From NCBI GenBank assembly GCA_900763885.1, contig CAAFLY010000155.1:1-48291 (forward strand): 48,291 nt of DNA, written 5' to 3'. Below are positions 32,735-40,794 of the stretch, piece after piece. Made by a program: the position numbers and the translations under genes. The notes beneath the pieces were generated by a model. The model did not search any database. It was not told where the DNA came from and was given only the letters and a program-made list of their open reading frames with translations. The number at the start of each line of letters is the position of its first letter. Position 1 is the first letter of the stretch. The stretch is from Clostridia bacterium (GTDB lineage Bacteria > Bacillota > Clostridia > Oscillospirales > CAG-272).

Positions 32735-32791
32735 ATGGCACAGCCATATCTGATTTAGGAATCAGGGCTCACCCGCGCGGGCCAATCTCAT

Positions 32792-33895
32792 TTACGCAAG
32801 CTCCAGCCGGGCGAGTGTGGTGCGGTTCAGACAGCCGCCGACATCCTCGCCGCCGCTGCAATAGGAGAGAAGCGCGGTTTTTTCGTCCATGAAGCACAGT
32901 CCCGGATAGCAGAAGCCGCGGCATTCGTCTTCCTCGAGCGTCTGCATCGGAGAAAAGGTCACGCCGTCCGTGCTTTCCGCCATCACAAGCGGGGTCCTGC
33001 CGCCGATCCATGCCGTTGTGGTGCGCGCTCTGCCCGGATATTCCGGCACGGGATTCCAGATCGCGTAATATTTGCCGGAATATGGGTTTTGCTTGATGAG
33101 CAGCGGCGAGGCGGGCGAGGTGAAGCGCGACGGCTGCGGAGTGAACCAGTGCGCACCGCGGTCGATGGACACCGTTTCGTACTGACACATCCGGTCGGTG
33201 CGGAAATACGCGTACCACACACCGCCGGGCAGCACGCACATTCCCGGCTCCTGCAGTCCCGTGCCGGTATAGGACGCGTCCGGGAGACTGAGCAGCGGCG
33301 CCATCTGATGCCACGTAAAGCCGTCGTCCGTCGATTCAAAGAAGCATGCCTGTGCTCTGCCGTCGTAGTGGATCTGTCCGTCGGACGCCTTGCCGAGCGA
33401 GGTGGGATGGCGCGCGGCGGGGAGCACCCAGTGTCCCTCGCCAATATGGCAGATGCGGTCGTTGTTCACCACATAATACGCCGGGAACCGGTCGGGCAGG
33501 ATCCGCGCTTCCCCGGAAAAGGTCGCGAATTCGTCCCCCGATCGGCGGATTATGCACTCCGAGGTCAGCGTTTCGCGATGCTTCAGAAGAAAGATCACCG
33601 CCGCGTCCCCGTTGTCCATCCGGGCGAGAGACACGCTCATCACGTTTTTCTCCCCGTATTCCTCCGCGCGTACCAGATTTCGGATATGCCCGGTGTCCCA
33701 CGTTCTGCCGCCGTCCGCGGAATATACCCCGGCAATCTCGCAGTCCGCGTGGTCGTCCGCGCTCTCCGCGTGATAGCGGCTGTAGGCAAACAGGATCCGG
33801 CCGTCGCACAGGGGCAGAAACGCGCCCTCGCTGTTGCGTGGATTTCCGCTTCCCGGCAACAGATACGCCGTTCTCGTATAGGATTGTATTTCCAT
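32792..33895 (-). CDS. Sialidase-fold (BNR/Asp-box) exo-glycosidase-like protein
   Basis: This 367-residue protein has the six-bladed sialidase propeller marked by Asp-boxes: SADGGRTW (59-66), STDDGFTWH and SIDRGAHWF. A FAYSR segment near residue 36 stands where the Arg-containing motif of sialidases lies. The typical catalytic Tyr/Glu pair cannot be placed from sequence alone, so true sialidase activity is unproven and a related hydrolase is possible. No signal peptide is seen. GGAGG lies before ATG 33895. It is last in the SGNH-GH2-sialidase operon, 14 bp after the GH2 stop. No clear terminator follows on the minus strand. Confidence 0.85.
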   Translation of the reverse strand: MEIQSYTRTAYLLPGSGNPRNSEGAFLPLCDGRILFAYSRYHAESADDHADCEIAGVYSADGGRTWDTGHIRNLVRAEEYGEKNVMSVSLARMDNGDAAVIFLLKHRETLTSECIIRRSGDEFATFSGEARILPDRFPAYYVVNNDRICHIGEGHWVLPAARHPTSLGKASDGQIHYDGRAQACFFESTDDGFTWHQMAPLLSLPDASYTGTGLQEPGMCVLPGGVWYAYFRTDRMCQYETVSIDRGAHWFTPQPSRFTSPASPLLIKQNPYSGKYYAIWNPVPEYPGRARTTTAWIGGRTPLVMAESTDGVTFSPMQTLEEDECRGFCYPGLCFMDEKTALLSYCSGGEDVGGCLNRTTLARLELA

Positions 33896-33909
33896 GTCTT
33901 CCTCCCCAA

Positions 33910-36240
33910 TCACATCTGCAGCGCGATGGAGCCGGATTCCAGCGTATCCGATTCCGCGTACAGTCTGAATGTGTCGCACGCCTCCGTTTTTGCCATCCGC
34001 ACCGCCACCGTGATCCGTCCGGCGCGCATTCGTCTTGTCAGAGAGGACAGCGGCGCGTGATCGCTCACATCCGAGCCCGTCGCCACGATCTTTCCGCAGT
34101 GATTGACCGCAAAGCGCACCTCCGCCGCCGCATCCGGGACCTCTCTGCCCTCCGCGTCGAGACAGGTGCAGGTGAAAAACACAACGTTGCGTCCATTGCC
34201 CGTGAGATCCTCGGGATTGTCGCAGGACAGACAAAGCCGTACCGCCCTGCCCGTTGTCTCGCGGATATCCTCGCATATCGCCGCGCCGTCCGCATATCCG
34301 ATCGCCTGGAGCTTACCCGGCGCATACGGGACTGTCCATTCCGCATGACCGTATGGCTCGACCTCGCGGATACCGAGCGGTTTTTCATCAAGGAACAAGC
34401 CGACCGATGCGCAGTTGGTGTATACGGATACCCGGATCGGCTCTCCCTCACGTCCCCGGAAGTTCCAGTGCGGCAGAATATGGACCATCGGCTCCGTTGT
34501 CCAGTGGGATCGGTTCTGCCAGAACGCGTCCTTTTTCTGGAGGAACAGATCGATCGCGCCAGATTGGCTGCACAGCCGGGGCCACACCGTCTCGCCGCGA
34601 TGCTCAAACGCGATCCACTGATACCCGCCCATGATCCAGTCTCTCTCGGCGATGAACCTCCACGTCAGCTCCCGTGCCATAAATCCGGTACCGCGCGGGA
34701 TCGCGTCGTAGGCGCTGATATAGCCGTGGGCGGGATCGTCGTCATTGTACCAGCCGCGTGTCGTGCCGGTCGCGCAGTTTTCCGAGGAGAAGATCGCCTT
34801 GTCCGGGAAATGCGCGTGGAGCATATCGAAGTGCTGGAGATTGTAGTTCACGCCGATCACATCCACGTCGTCGTAGATGGTCGCTCTGTCCGGACGGTCG
34901 CAGGCGGCTGTCACCGGGCGCGTCGGATCGAGCTTTCCGACCAGTGCCATCATGGACGCGGCGATCCGTTTGCCCTGATCGGTGGTAAAGACGAATTCCT
35001 CATTGCCGACCGACCAGAAAAAGACGGAGGGACGGTTCCGGTCCCGCTTCACGAGCATGGCAAGCTCCGCCATATGCTCCGGTGCGGACGAAAACCAACG
35101 CGTTTCATCCATAACGATAAAGCCCGCCTCATCCAGCGCGTCCATCAGTGCCTCCGACTGCGGATAGTGGCTCGTGCGATAGCCGTTTGCGCCCATCTCC
35201 CGCATGAGACGCACCTTATAGCGGAACACGTTGTCCGGCACCGCCTTTCCGAGCAGTCCGCAGTCGTAATGGCCGCAGACGCCACGGATCTTCACGTGCC
35301 TGCCGTTGACAAACAGTCCCCTGTCCGGATCACAGACGAACGTCCGGCAGCCGAAGCGATCCGACACGGTATCCACCGCCGTATCCCCGCCATACACCGT
35401 CGTCTCGCACGTGTAGAGATACGGATCGTCCGGGTCCCACAGACGTGCGTCCGGCAGAGGAAATGCCGCTTTGGCGACACCGCTTTCCCTTGCGTCCACG
35501 GCGTATTCCGTCTCCCCACAGGCGGCGGTGTTCCCGTCTCTGTCGTATATCGTGTGTGTGATCCTGCCCTGCGCATGCGTATCCCCGTCGTTTGCGATCT
35601 CCGTCTCCACCTCGATGTGCCAGCCGGACTCCGTTTTCCGCGGCTTCACGAATACGCCGTACGGCGCGACATGGACGGGCGCGGTTTTGAAAAGCCACAC
35701 GTGCCGGTAGATGCCGCCGCCCTCGTACCACCAGCCCTCATGCTCCGTCGCGTCCACGAATACGGCGAGCACGTTGTCCGTATCGTAGCGCACAAAATCC
35801 GTAATATCCGCGAAAAAGCTGTTGTAGCCGCAGTGATTCTGTAGGATTGGCGAGCCGTTGCAGTATACGGTACACCGATTTGCGACCGCTTCAAAACAGA
35901 GCACCAGCCGTCGGCCCCGATCCTCCTCGGTCACACGGAAATGCTTGCGGTACCAGCCGACCCCATAGGGCAGATAGCCGAGCGTGCTGTTGTGATCCGG
36001 GGAGACGGTGCCGGAGATCACAAAATCGTGCGGCAGGGTGACGTTTTGCCAGGTCTCCGTACACAGCTCGCCGGAGGAATAATCGTCGGGATTGTCGTTA
36101 TGGTGGATCGCCGCGCCGCCCCACCGTTCTCTCTCCGTCTTGGCACTCGCGTACATCGGTCCTTTCGCGACCGGACGCTCCTTTGGGATCCCGCCGGGGT
36201 GGAATCGCCAGAGATCGTCAAACAGAAGTTTTTCGCGCAT
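33910..36240 (-). CDS. Glycoside hydrolase family 2 beta-glycosidase
   Basis: This 776-residue protein follows the GH2 layout. An N-terminal sugar-binding jelly roll (about 55-190: LPHDFVISG, GVGWYRKHF) is followed by an immunoglobulin-like domain (about 195-300). The TIM barrel has acid/base E414 in WSVGNEE and nucleophile E487 in IFSSENCATG. C-terminal beta domains complete it. Such enzymes are beta-galactosidases, glucuronidases or mannosidases; the exact sugar cannot be fixed. There is no signal peptide. AAGGAG lies before ATG 36240, 34 bp after the esterase stop. Its Cys-rich NH2-terminal half has no special motif. Confidence 0.93.
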   Translation of the reverse strand: MREKLLFDDLWRFHPGGIPKERPVAKGPMYASAKTERERWGGAAIHHNDNPDDYSSGELCTETWQNVTLPHDFVISGTVSPDHNSTLGYLPYGVGWYRKHFRVTEEDRGRRLVLCFEAVANRCTVYCNGSPILQNHCGYNSFFADITDFVRYDTDNVLAVFVDATEHEGWWYEGGGIYRHVWLFKTAPVHVAPYGVFVKPRKTESGWHIEVETEIANDGDTHAQGRITHTIYDRDGNTAACGETEYAVDARESGVAKAAFPLPDARLWDPDDPYLYTCETTVYGGDTAVDTVSDRFGCRTFVCDPDRGLFVNGRHVKIRGVCGHYDCGLLGKAVPDNVFRYKVRLMREMGANGYRTSHYPQSEALMDALDEAGFIVMDETRWFSSAPEHMAELAMLVKRDRNRPSVFFWSVGNEEFVFTTDQGKRIAASMMALVGKLDPTRPVTAACDRPDRATIYDDVDVIGVNYNLQHFDMLHAHFPDKAIFSSENCATGTTRGWYNDDDPAHGYISAYDAIPRGTGFMARELTWRFIAERDWIMGGYQWIAFEHRGETVWPRLCSQSGAIDLFLQKKDAFWQNRSHWTTEPMVHILPHWNFRGREGEPIRVSVYTNCASVGLFLDEKPLGIREVEPYGHAEWTVPYAPGKLQAIGYADGAAICEDIRETTGRAVRLCLSCDNPEDLTGNGRNVVFFTCTCLDAEGREVPDAAAEVRFAVNHCGKIVATGSDVSDHAPLSSLTRRMRAGRITVAVRMAKTEACDTFRLYAESDTLESGSIALQM

Positions 36241-36274
36241 GGAATCCTCTCCTTTGCGTTGTTTTTTGTTTGGT

Positions 36275-37333
36275 TCAGAGCAGCGGTCCGACCACGCCGC
36301 CGATCACGGTCGCCATCCGGGAGAAGCCGAGATCGTTCGGGTGGCAGCCGTCCACGGCGCAGGAATCGCGCCAATCGCCCTCGAATAACGTTTCACCGTC
36401 GATGAAATAGACAGCGCGGTCTCCCTCCGCCACCGCTTTTTCATATGTCGCGCGGATGATCGCCCGCCGCTTTTCATCCTCTGTGCCGGGATGGAAATCG
36501 GGCTTTGTGACAAACACGATCGGGGTCGCGGGCTGTGCGGCGCGGAAGACGCGGTAGAGCGGCTCGTGCGTGCTTTGGAGATGTGCCGCGGACGGGGCAT
36601 TGTGGTCGTAATCGCAGACGAACACGGAGCAGGGGATCTGTGCCAGATATTCCGCCATCACCGTTTCTCCGCGTGCCGAGCCGGAAAAGCCCAGATTGAT
36701 AAAATCCACGTCGAATCTGCGCGCGATCATCGCCTGATAGCCGTTGCCCGGTCGGGATGCGCAGCCGTCCTGTGTGATGGAGGACCCGTAATAGAGTACG
36801 GGGGTCTGGTGCGTATACGGCGCCGCTTCCCGGATCTCGGATCCCTTCGCCAGTCCGACGTACAGCTCGTTCACACCGTCGTAAAGCGGCATATGGATCG
36901 TGTAGTCGCGCATACCCACCCTGCCGTATTCCGCAATCGCGGAGAAGCCGGGGAGAAGTCCGTACGGCGGGATGAAGGAGGCGACATAGCTGTAGTTGCC
37001 GTCCTTCTGCGTGTACAGGTCGAATCCGGACTGTCCGAGCTTGGTGATGTGGGACATCGTGGAGGAGGCGGGCTGCACGGAACGGATGGCGATGTACGGC
37101 GAATCGGTCGCGAAACGGATTCTGCCGCCCGCGGTATGCCAGTTCAGACCGGATACACCCTCGTTTGCCGCGTCCGCCACGGCGGGATCCATCCGGTGAA
37201 ACGCGCCCGGCTCCGTCGGATGACAGAGTCCGTGGATCGAAAACGGCGCTTCCCGGACGTTCAGCCAGACAAGATCGTCTCTCCGGATGTTCGTCTCCAC
37301 CTTCAAATTCTTATCGATGTCTTCAATACGCAT
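36275..37333 (-). CDS. SGNH/GDSL-type carbohydrate esterase
   Basis: This 352-residue hydrolase has a beta-rich N-terminal domain (about 1-165) of the kind found in two-domain carbohydrate esterases, then the SGNH core. GSSITQ (183-188) gives S185 as candidate nucleophile. NLGFSGSARGE supplies the Gly, DYDHNAPS the block III position, and D328 with H331 in DGCHPND complete the triad. It probably removes acetyl groups from sugars before the GH2 and sialidase-like enzymes act. GAGGG precedes the ATG. It is first in the operon, behind a good promoter, and shows no signal peptide. Confidence 0.88.
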   Translation of the reverse strand: MRIEDIDKNLKVETNIRRDDLVWLNVREAPFSIHGLCHPTEPGAFHRMDPAVADAANEGVSGLNWHTAGGRIRFATDSPYIAIRSVQPASSTMSHITKLGQSGFDLYTQKDGNYSYVASFIPPYGLLPGFSAIAEYGRVGMRDYTIHMPLYDGVNELYVGLAKGSEIREAAPYTHQTPVLYYGSSITQDGCASRPGNGYQAMIARRFDVDFINLGFSGSARGETVMAEYLAQIPCSVFVCDYDHNAPSAAHLQSTHEPLYRVFRAAQPATPIVFVTKPDFHPGTEDEKRRAIIRATYEKAVAEGDRAVYFIDGETLFEGDWRDSCAVDGCHPNDLGFSRMATVIGGVVGPLL

Positions 37334-37386
37334 AGATTTTCCCTCGTTTTTCGTAAGCTTGCCGCATATGGCGGACTGTTACCGGT

Positions 37387-37415
37387 AGTATACCACACTC
37401 CTCCGGCAAATGCAA
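37387..37415 (-). promoter_or_regulatory. Promoter of the SGNH-GH2-sialidase operon
   Basis: On the minus strand TTGCAT (37415-37410), 17 bp, TATACT (37392-37387) with extended TGTGG before the -10. Confidence 0.82.
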
Positions 37416-37528
37416 CAACAAACCGCGGCCGCAAGCCAAAATTCCTGTCATTTTTCCGCTGTGCAGCCCCGCTTCGCCCTGGACGCGCCGGAGTGCAAAA
37501 AAATTTCCGAAAAATGCACAAAAATCTA

Positions 37529-37557
37529 TACAAAAGCGCGCGCGTCTGTGCTATACT
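37529..37557 (+). promoter_or_regulatory. Promoter of vanZ
   Basis: TACAAA (37529-37534), 17 bp, TATACT (37552-37557). The weak -35 box precedes a spacer starting AGCGCGCGCG, and GCTATACTATAGGA matches the hisS promoter region. Confidence 0.6.
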
Positions 37558-37597
37558 ATAGGAAAGCCCGTACATTGGCGGAAAGGAACGGCGGATC

Positions 37598-38119
37598 ATG
37601 GACAAATACAGGAAAGCGGTGCGAAAAAGGCTCTGGCGTCTTCTCCCGGCGATACTTCTGATGGCACTCATCTTCCATTTCTCCGCCGAGGACGCGACCG
37701 CTTCCGCCCAGTCCAGCGGCAGCACGATGCTCTGGCTCCTGCGCCTGTTCCATGTATCGGACACAGACGCCATTGTGGGAAACAGTGAACTGTACTCCCT
37801 CCTCGATTTCTGTATCCGCAAGGGCGCCCATTTCTCCCTCTACACGGCGCTGGGTGTCGCCCTCTCGCTTGCCCTGACCGCTTTTCCGGCGATCCAGCAG
37901 TGGAAGCGCACGGCCTACGCGGTGCTGTGCGGCATCTTCTACGCGGCGACGGATGAGTTGCACCAGTATTTTGTCCCCGGCAGGGCGTGTCAGGTGCGCG
38001 ATGTGTGCATCGACACGGCAGGGGTGCTGCTCGGCTGCGCGGTATTCTGGTGCGTCGGCTGGCTTCTCCGGCATCACCGCGAGAAAAAAGAAAAAACCGC
38101 GGAACGCGGCGTAAAATAA
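37598..38119 (+). CDS. VanZ-family membrane protein
   Basis: This 173-residue protein has the VanZ pattern: a basic N-terminus (KRLWRLLPAILLMALIFHFSAED), four predicted membrane helices, and the signature RKGAHFSLYTALG with ATDELHQYFVPGRACQVRDVCIDTAGVLLG. VanZ members are linked to cell-envelope or lipoglycopeptide tolerance in some cases, but no van cluster is present here, so that link is not supported. The Lys/Arg-rich tail (HHREKKEKTAERGVK) is cytoplasmic. The TAA stop (38117-38119) is the left flank of repeat copy D. Confidence 0.92.
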   Translation: MDKYRKAVRKRLWRLLPAILLMALIFHFSAEDATASAQSSGSTMLWLLRLFHVSDTDAIVGNSELYSLLDFCIRKGAHFSLYTALGVALSLALTAFPAIQQWKRTAYAVLCGIFYAATDELHQYFVPGRACQVRDVCIDTAGVLLGCAVFWCVGWLLRHHREKKEKTAERGVK

Positions 38120-38217
38120 GGAGACGCTGATTTCGGTTGATTCCCGTGCTAAAACCCTACAGTCAGGTTTTTTTCGCAAAAGCTCGACGTACTTGCGCAA
38201 ACGGATTCAGCGCGTCC
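38120..38217 (+). repeat. Diverged palindromic TAA-flanked element, copy D (98 bp)
   Basis: It begins GGAGACGCTGATTTC and ends GATTCAGCGCGTCC. The ends are inverted repeats in about 9 of 11 positions and match the family's TAA-GGA...CTGA pattern. The inner stem is degenerate (TTTTTTTCGCAAAAGC, CTTGCGCAAAC remain). Flanks are TAA (38117-38119, the vanZ stop) and TGA (38218-38220). No terminator follows before the next gene on the same strand. Confidence 0.6.
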
Positions 38218-38249
38218 TGAAAACTTATATGTAAAGGCAGGTATTGATT

Positions 38250-39032
38250 ATGGCATTTTTACAGGTGAACTTCTTCTCCTCGGTCCTTGGCATGTGCACC
38301 GCGATGAACGTGATCCTCCCGCAGACGACGAGCACGCGCGGTCTGATCGGCGTGGACACCGCGGACGCGGACGTAACGTATCCGGTCCTGTACCTTCTCC
38401 ACGGCATGAGCGACGATCACACGATCTGGAGCCGGCGCACCTCCATTGAACGGTACGCGGACGAGCGCGGGATCGCTGTCGTCATGCCGACCACGGAGCT
38501 GGGCTGGTACACGAACATGAAGCACGGCAGACAGTGGCGTTCCTTCATCGGCGAGGAGCTTCCGGCGATCTGCCACGATTTCTTCCCGCGCATCTCCCAG
38601 AAGCGTGAGGATACATACATCGCGGGACTGTCGATGGGCGGCTATGGTGCGTACGCGCTGGCGATGACGTATCCGGAGCAGTACAGTGCCGCCGCCGCTC
38701 TGTCCGCCGCGTTCCTGCCGCTTCGTTTCGGCAGAGATACGGAGCCGTTCTGGCAGGATATTTTCGGCACGATGAGCGAATATACCGGCGGTGAAAACGA
38801 TCTGATCGCGCTCTCCAGCCGTCTCGTGCGGGAAGGCGCGCCTCTGCCGCGGTTGTATATGTGGTGCGGCACGGAGGACGGACTGTACTCGCAGAACATC
38901 GCCATGCGCGATCACCTGAACAAGCTCGGCTGGGAGGACTTCACCTACGAGGAATCCGCGGGCAATCACAACTGGAGATGCTGGGACGAGAAGATCCAGA
39001 CGGTCCTTGCATGGCTCCACGCGGGCAGATAA
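38250..39032 (+). CDS. Alpha/beta-hydrolase esterase (tributyrin esterase-like)
   Basis: This 260-residue esterase of the EstA/S-formylglutathione hydrolase family has an oxyanion motif LLHGMSDDHTIW (49-60), nucleophile S128 in AGLSMGGYG, and later GTEDGLY and GNHNWRCW giving the Asp and His. It lacks a signal peptide. Substrates are short acyl esters, including acetylated sugars. The ATG at 38250 is preceded by AAAGGCAGG; a TTG at 38244 is in frame but poorly placed. It shares no operon partner downstream and is followed by a bidirectional terminator. Confidence 0.9.
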   Translation: MAFLQVNFFSSVLGMCTAMNVILPQTTSTRGLIGVDTADADVTYPVLYLLHGMSDDHTIWSRRTSIERYADERGIAVVMPTTELGWYTNMKHGRQWRSFIGEELPAICHDFFPRISQKREDTYIAGLSMGGYGAYALAMTYPEQYSAAAALSAAFLPLRFGRDTEPFWQDIFGTMSEYTGGENDLIALSSRLVREGAPLPRLYMWCGTEDGLYSQNIAMRDHLNKLGWEDFTYEESAGNHNWRCWDEKIQTVLAWLHAGR

Positions 39033-39046
39033 CAGCACATTTTGAA

Positions 39047-39079
39047 AAAAGTCGGGGGACGAACGCGCTCCCGACTTTT
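39047..39079. terminator. Bidirectional terminator between esterase and queH
   Basis: AAAAGTCGGG (39047-39056) pairs perfectly with CCCGACTTTT (39070-39079); TTTT and a following C/T tract end both readings. Confidence 0.85.
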
Positions 39080-39183
39080 CTCATAGGGATGGACTGTGCC
39101 GAAAAGACCGCATACATAGGTTCACAGCGCAAGGTCAGTCTGAGACAAGCTCTCTCGTGACCGCATCCTGTTTCTGATCCTTA

Positions 39184-39270
39184 GGATACTCTGAATAAAT
39201 CGGATTTTTGCGGTAAAAGGCTGACATATAAGGGCTTTTATCGCAAAAATAACCTTAAATCAGAGTTTCC
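39184..39270 (-). repeat. Palindromic TAA-flanked element, copy E (87 bp)
   Basis: On the minus strand it begins GGAAACTCTGATTTAAGG and ends ATTCAGAGTATCC, nearly identical to copy C except for T-to-G in the loop and one mismatch in the stem. It is flanked on both sides by TTA on the plus strand (39181-39183 and 39271-39273), that is TAA on the gene strand. Here TAA is not in frame with queH, whose frame runs through it and stops at 39257-39255 inside the element. Confidence 0.93.
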
Positions 39271-39911
39271 TTAGCCGCCGCGCGTCGTTTTTCGGCATCC
39301 CGTGCCGAGTAGACACAGCCGCAGAAATCCTGCCGGTACAGTCCGTATTCCCGCGACAGAACGATCGAGCGCTGATACCCGCCGCGCTTTTTGAAATCCG
39401 AGGTCAGGTACACGCCGCCCATCTCCGCCGCTGTCTGTGCGCCGATCTCATTGAGCCACACGGCGTTTTTGTAGGGACTGATCGACAGCGTGGTCGTGAA
39501 ATAGTCATATCCACCCGCCTGCGCCTGTTTTGCCGTCTCCCGCAGCCGCATTTCGTAGCAGAGACGGCATCGCGCCCCTCCCTCCGGCAGCTCCTCCATA
39601 CCGCGCGCCATAGCGTAAAACCGCTCCGGCTCATAGGCACCAGCGATCACGGTGATCGGGCAGCCGTAGGACACGCGCTCGACAAGGTGCGTCAATTCCG
39701 CAAGACGCAGCGCGTATTCCGCCTCCGGCGAGATGTTCGGATTGTAGAAAAGCACATCGATTTTCCGAAAATGCGGCGAGAGGTACGCAAGCGTATACGA
39801 GGAGCAGGGCGCACAGCACGCATGGAGCAGAAGCGTCGGCTTCTCTGCGCGCGTGTCGATCTCCGCAAGCGTTTTTTCAAGGATCTTCCCGTAATCCACT
39901 CTGTTTGTCAT
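39255..39911 (-). CDS. queH: Epoxyqueuosine reductase QueH (C-terminus altered by repeat insertion)
   Basis: This 218-residue protein has the QueH (DUF208) cysteine motifs: HACCAPC (30-36; C32, C33, C36), CRLCYEMRL (115-123) and FCGC (196-199). QueH reduces epoxyqueuosine to queuosine in tRNA using iron-sulfur chemistry. The catalytic core is complete. The last residues ETLI come from the palindromic element. The sequence beyond it continues in frame as DQKQDAVTRELVSD and stops at 39137-39135, so the ancestral protein was about 228 residues. The stop lies in a tail probably not needed for activity. The start at 39911 has GGGAGTG upstream, 4 bp after the YgjP-like stop. Confidence 0.93.
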   Translation of the reverse strand: MTNRVDYGKILEKTLAEIDTRAEKPTLLLHACCAPCSSYTLAYLSPHFRKIDVLFYNPNISPEAEYALRLAELTHLVERVSYGCPITVIAGAYEPERFYAMARGMEELPEGGARCRLCYEMRLRETAKQAQAGGYDYFTTTLSISPYKNAVWLNEIGAQTAAEMGGVYLTSDFKKRGGYQRSIVLSREYGLYRQDFCGCVYSARDAEKRRAAAKETLI

Positions 39912-39915
39912 GCGT

Positions 39916-40602
39916 TCACTCCCATTTCTGCCCGGCAAGCCGTCTCTCGGCCTGTCTGAGTCCGTCCAGTCTTTCCCGATATTCCGGCATCCATGCCCCA
40001 ACCTGCGCCCAGAACGACGCGCTGTGGTTCATATGCAGCAGATGCGCAAGCTCATGTGTGACAACGTACGCGCCGATTGCCGGATCCATCGCGGACAGCA
40101 TCGCATTCAGGCGGATCGATCCGGCGGATGTGCAGGAGCCCCACCGCTTCCGCGGATGCGTCACCGATACCGCCTTCCATCTGTCCGCCACACTGTACCT
40201 TTCCGCGAGCGCCTGACACAGTGGCAGAAACACCCGTTTTGTCTCCGTCTCGTACCATTTGCGCATGGCGGCGGCAAGAGAGGGGGTATCCGCCGGAAGG
40301 GACAGCGTATCGCCTGCCAGAATCCCCTCAGGGATCCGGCGCGGGATCGTGTGTCGCGTGGGATCCGGCGTCAGGCGCACCTCACATCCCCAGACCGGCA
40401 CCGTGTCTCCGAACGACAGCGGCCGCGGCACCGGAGAGAGCGCGAGATGGCTCTCGATCCACGCGGTGTGCGCGAGAACAAACCGGTCAATCTCCCGCAT
40501 GGACATCCGTTCCGGCGCGCGCACGAGCACCTCTCCCTCGCGGATCTGGATGGATATGGTTCTCCGGTCGGAGCGGATCAGGGTATATTTCTTCTCTGGC
40601 AT
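39916..40602 (-). CDS. YgjP-like metal-dependent hydrolase (M48/DUF45)
   Basis: This 228-residue protein has the DUF45/YgjP layout: an N-terminal beta region (SIQIREGEVLVRAPERMS) and RKRWGSC (151-157). The zinc motif VTHELAHLLHMNHS has H183, E184, H187 and H193. Such proteins look like minimal SprT/wss-type zinc peptidases, but their natural substrates are not known. ATG 40602 has AAGGGG upstream; a longer frame to 40662 crosses the promoter. It is directly upstream of queH, so the two are probably co-transcribed. Confidence 0.9.
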   Translation of the reverse strand: MPEKKYTLIRSDRRTISIQIREGEVLVRAPERMSMREIDRFVLAHTAWIESHLALSPVPRPLSFGDTVPVWGCEVRLTPDPTRHTIPRRIPEGILAGDTLSLPADTPSLAAAMRKWYETETKRVFLPLCQALAERYSVADRWKAVSVTHPRKRWGSCTSAGSIRLNAMLSAMDPAIGAYVVTHELAHLLHMNHSASFWAQVGAWMPEYRERLDGLRQAERRLAGQKWE

Positions 40603-40638
40603 AACGTCCCCTTCTGTATGTTTTTTCGATTCAGGATT

Positions 40639-40667
40639 AGTATACACCTTTTTCGGACGCATTGCAA
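40639..40667 (-). promoter_or_regulatory. Promoter of the YgjP-queH unit
   Basis: On the minus strand TTGCAA (40667-40662) and TATACT (40644-40639) are 17 bp apart. Confidence 0.83.
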
Positions 40668-40716
40668 GAGGCTATATGAGGCGAGATATGGCGCCGTTCA
40701 TTTTTTACCAAATCTA

Positions 40717-40745
40717 TTGACAATCCATCTGCGGCATGGTACACT
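40717..40745 (+). promoter_or_regulatory. Promoter of the deacetylase-like gene
   Basis: TTGACA (40717-40722) and TACACT (40740-40745) are 17 bp apart. The start codon is 135 bp downstream, leaving a long 5' leader. Confidence 0.8.
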
Positions 40746-40747
40746 AA

Positions 40748-40794
40748 GGGAACGTTGATATAAGGATTGATTCCCTGTGGATTCAGCCGTATCC
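40748..40794 (+). repeat. Possible shortened relative of the palindromic element
   Basis: TAA-GGGAACGTTGATATAAGGATTGATTCCC to GGATTCAGCCGTATCC resembles copy D with the centre deleted. End similarity is partial, the right flank is not TNA, and it sits in a 5' leader rather than after a stop codon. Kept only as a weak candidate. Confidence 0.3.

Noticed and set aside
32735..32791. CTGATTTAGGAATCAG as another copy of the palindromic element
   Set aside because: It is only a 6-bp hairpin, lacks both ends and the inner stem, and is most likely chance.
37598..38119. Glycopeptide resistance operon because of VanZ
   Set aside because: No vanA/H/X or vanR/S genes are nearby; lone VanZ proteins are common in Clostridia.
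10172..39270. CRISPR array as an explanation for repeated 87-bp sequences
   Set aside because: The copies are 6-14 kb apart, palindromic, and sit at gene ends, with no spacers and no cas genes.
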